This document shows positions 6,301 through 6,949 of a stretch of 6,949 nt of DNA, piece after piece. Every line of letters starts with the position of its first letter. Position 1 is the first letter of the stretch. The position numbers and the translations under genes were made by a program. This DNA is from Dehalococcoidia bacterium (GTDB lineage Bacteria > Chloroflexota > Dehalococcoidia > Dehalococcoidales > Fen-1064). The stretch covers positions 1 to 6,949 of the forward strand of contig DUES01000137.1 of the NCBI GenBank assembly GCA_011192055.1. Direction: 5' to 3'. The notes beneath the pieces are model-generated. The model was not told the DNA's origin, searched no databases, and saw nothing but the letters and a program-made list of their open reading frames with translations.

Positions 6301-6851
6301 CCCGGCATTTCCACCATGCTTTCTACCCTGTAGCCCATCTTGTCCCATCTCTCCAGCAACTGGAGGGGCTCAATCTCCATTCCTGTATCTATCGAATGGA
6401 ATGTACCGGCGAATTCACTCCGCCGGGTAGTCTTCTGCATCAACGCTGCCGCCGAAGTAACAACCAGTGGCGGGTTCATAATACAGCCGGTATTTATATC
6501 ACTATTTACCAGGGCTGAGAGGACTTCCAGCCGTTCCTGCTCCGACGGACTGTCAAGTGCCAGACGTTCATAGGGAAGGGCATCCGGCTCCGGGAAAAAC
6601 CTTACATCGCCGGAATCACTCCAAGTAAGCAGCTGGTCGTAAATTCTCCGGCTGCTCTCCGGCTGCGCTGACACCACCATAACCGGTCTCCCCGATTCAC
6701 GGTAGAGGGCCGCAATAAGGAAGGGTTTGGCTGCATCCAGCACGGTTATCCTGGTGCTGTCGTGCTGCTGGTCAAGCTCAGACATAAGCTGCCGGAAAGC
6801 CGGTACCTGACGGACTAAATGTAGCAGTGAACTGAGGTTCAGTATCTCCAT
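3363..6851 (-). CDS. mfd: Transcription-repair coupling factor Mfd
   Basis: This is a full-length 1162-residue Mfd (E. coli Mfd is 1148). It is an ATP-driven DNA translocase that pushes stalled RNA polymerase off damaged template and recruits UvrA for nucleotide excision repair. Residues 1 to about 350 form the UvrB-like N-terminal module; [11 protein letters not shown] (188-198) aligns with the UvrA-contacting region. The CarD-like RNA-polymerase-interaction domain spans about 495-552 ([18 protein letters not shown], then [16 protein letters not shown]). The helicase motor follows: motif [12 protein letters not shown] (648-658, K654), Ia [13 protein letters not shown] (674-686), II DEEQ (749-752), [14 protein letters not shown] (775-785), [13 protein letters not shown] (888-899) and [13 protein letters not shown] (915-925). 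The RecG-like translocation motif region is about 940-985 ([20 protein letters not shown]), and the C-terminal autoinhibitory domain is about 1035-1145. All key residues look intact. The ATG at 6851 is the only ATG before an in-frame TAG, but its ribosome site is weak: AGAGG lies 15 nt away and TAAG is adjacent. Confidence 0.97.
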   Translation of the reverse strand: MEILNLSSLLHLVRQVPAFRQLMSELDQQHDSTRITVLDAAKPFLIAALYRESGRPVMVVSAQPESSRRIYDQLLTWSDSGDVRFFPEPDALPYERLALDSPSEQERLEVLSALVNSDINTGCIMNPPLVVTSAAALMQKTTRRSEFAGTFHSIDTGMEIEPLQLLERWDKMGYRVESMVEMPGTASHRGGIVDIYPPTSEMPARLEFFGNTVESIRLFDPTSQRSQKEVPSITVGPATELLTPLLSNKPDLESFLRDIDLTGCNDETRQQFKQELVMLTSGQRPENLRFYAPLFGTDSILDYLPDNALLILDEPRNIELAALELDSRAEELRTTKYERGELPLEFPRPYFTWDELRGQVELRQRLVLDAWSVPGDEQARQLRFMSAPGYAGQLPAFLSRVKEMISQGKRVILVSHQATRLSELLEEEDIIASPLDELREIPPTGSVTLLKGILAGGWVMDDETYLITDAEIFGFLKERRLTKKRPVPRRKMALDVKPGDYVVHVEHGIAQLTGFRTMRTEHGDKEFLALRYASGDRLYVPTDQVDRVSRYIGGTGDQEPVLNRLGTQEWTRTKQRVKESVEAMANELLELYASRELVPGYAFSPDAIWQREMEGSFPYVETPDQIEVQTHVKADMERAKPMDRLVCGDVGYGKTEVALRAAFKAVMDGKQVAVLVPTTVLAQQHYATFKERLEAFPITVEVLSRFRSHHEQQVIVNGLASGRVDICIGTHRLIQKDVQFKDLGLLIIDEEQRFGVGHKEFLKQIRQEVDVLTLSATPIPRTLHMALTGVRDMSTMETPPEERLPIRTYVAEYDNNLIREAIIREMERNGQVFFVHNRVQSIPFVAASLEEIVPEARVAVAHGQMPEEELEKVTTEFVQGKSDILLCTTIIESGLDMPNVNTLIVNRADKFGLTQLYQLRGRVGRGARLAYAYFLFDKGQRLTRIAERRLRTIYEATELGAGFSVAMRDLEIRGAGSLLGTKQSGHITAVGYNLYCQMVAGAVEKIKARRAGVPEEELAPLDLPSPVVDLPQPAAIPDDYVSDLTTRLELYQQMARVDRPEQVDLLTAEFKDRFGLLPEEVENLLYALKIKLLAARAFVESVTPERGEIVLRLVQGVRFDKRKLQPVLRDGVGVAVTQLRINRRKLGKEWKNVLEDVLRRAA

Positions 6852-6871
6852 CTTACTTATTAAATACCTCT

Positions 6872-6897
6872 AGGGCTAGCCATAACGGACTAGCCCT
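6872..6897 (-). promoter_or_regulatory. Perfect 8-bp hairpin in the mfd leader
   Basis: AGGGCTAG (6872-6879) and CTAGCCCT (6890-6897) are perfect inverted arms around a 10-nt loop, 21-46 nt before the mfd ATG. No U-tract follows on either strand, so an intrinsic terminator is unlikely. If the promoter at 6908-6916 is used, the stem begins within a few bases of the 5' end of the mRNA. There it could affect transcript stability or access to AGAGG just downstream. Confidence 0.5.
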
Positions 6898-6907
6898 TGA
6901 CCTGCAC

Positions 6908-6916
6908 ATTTTACCA
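6908..6916 (-). promoter_or_regulatory. Candidate extended -10 promoter for mfd
   Basis: The minus strand reads TGGTAAAAT, that is TGn plus TAAAAT (5/6 to TATAAT). Extended -10 promoters can work without a good -35, and none is evident 16-18 nt upstream (a T-rich TTTTTCCT lies there). The start would be near 6900, giving a leader of about 50 nt that opens with the 8-bp hairpin. Confidence 0.45.
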
Positions 6917-6949
6917 CAGGATATAACTTCAGGAAAAAGCAGGCGTACA

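Overview
The window looks like a stretch of bacterial chromosome. Spot-counted lines give about 43-58% G+C. Its core is a nearly complete mfd operon on the minus strand. The long Mfd protein, an MscS channel, a kinase-like fold and a nest of GTCATTGCGAG/CGAAGCAATCT-type intergenic palindromes together resemble Dehalococcoidia-like Chloroflexota as I remember them. No taxonomic marker is present, so that placement is only a weak inference.

Layout from left to right. Positions 1-114 (minus) hold the first 38 codons of an aminoglycoside-phosphotransferase-like kinase that runs off the left edge. Positions 115-346 are a divergent intergenic region with a perfect TCCGGT/ACCGGA palindrome and promoter-like boxes for both directions. 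Positions 347-1462 (plus) encode an MscS-family mechanosensitive channel. Positions 1463-2095 carry no credible gene. They hold four units of a small palindromic repeat family in two subtypes, a GC-rich multi-hairpin element, and a terminator for the gene arriving from the right. Positions 2096-3052 (minus) encode a PD-(D/E)XK-type nuclease-like protein. Positions 3103-3366 (minus) encode an 87-residue single-pass membrane protein that overlaps the mfd stop codon by ATGA. Positions 3363-6851 (minus) encode the transcription-repair coupling factor Mfd. Positions 6852-6949 hold the mfd leader, with a perfect 8-bp hairpin and an extended -10 promoter candidate.

How the genes fit together. Mfd, the small membrane protein and the nuclease-like protein lie head to tail on one strand (4-nt overlap, then a 50-nt gap) and end at one recognisable intrinsic terminator. 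They may therefore be one transcription unit: Mfd clears stalled RNA polymerase and recruits UvrA, the small protein is probably made by translational coupling, and the nuclease is either a rider or a functional partner. The MscS channel converges on this unit, and the repeat nest fills the space between the two 3' ends, where insertions do least harm.

The features most worth a second look are three. The repeat nest shows covariation between its two subtypes that preserves pairing inside each unit, and looks like a paired element split by a later insertion. The membrane protein coupled to mfd has no recognised function. The nuclease-like gene sits between the repeats and the mfd operon. I saw no CRISPR array, tRNA, rRNA or intact transposase.
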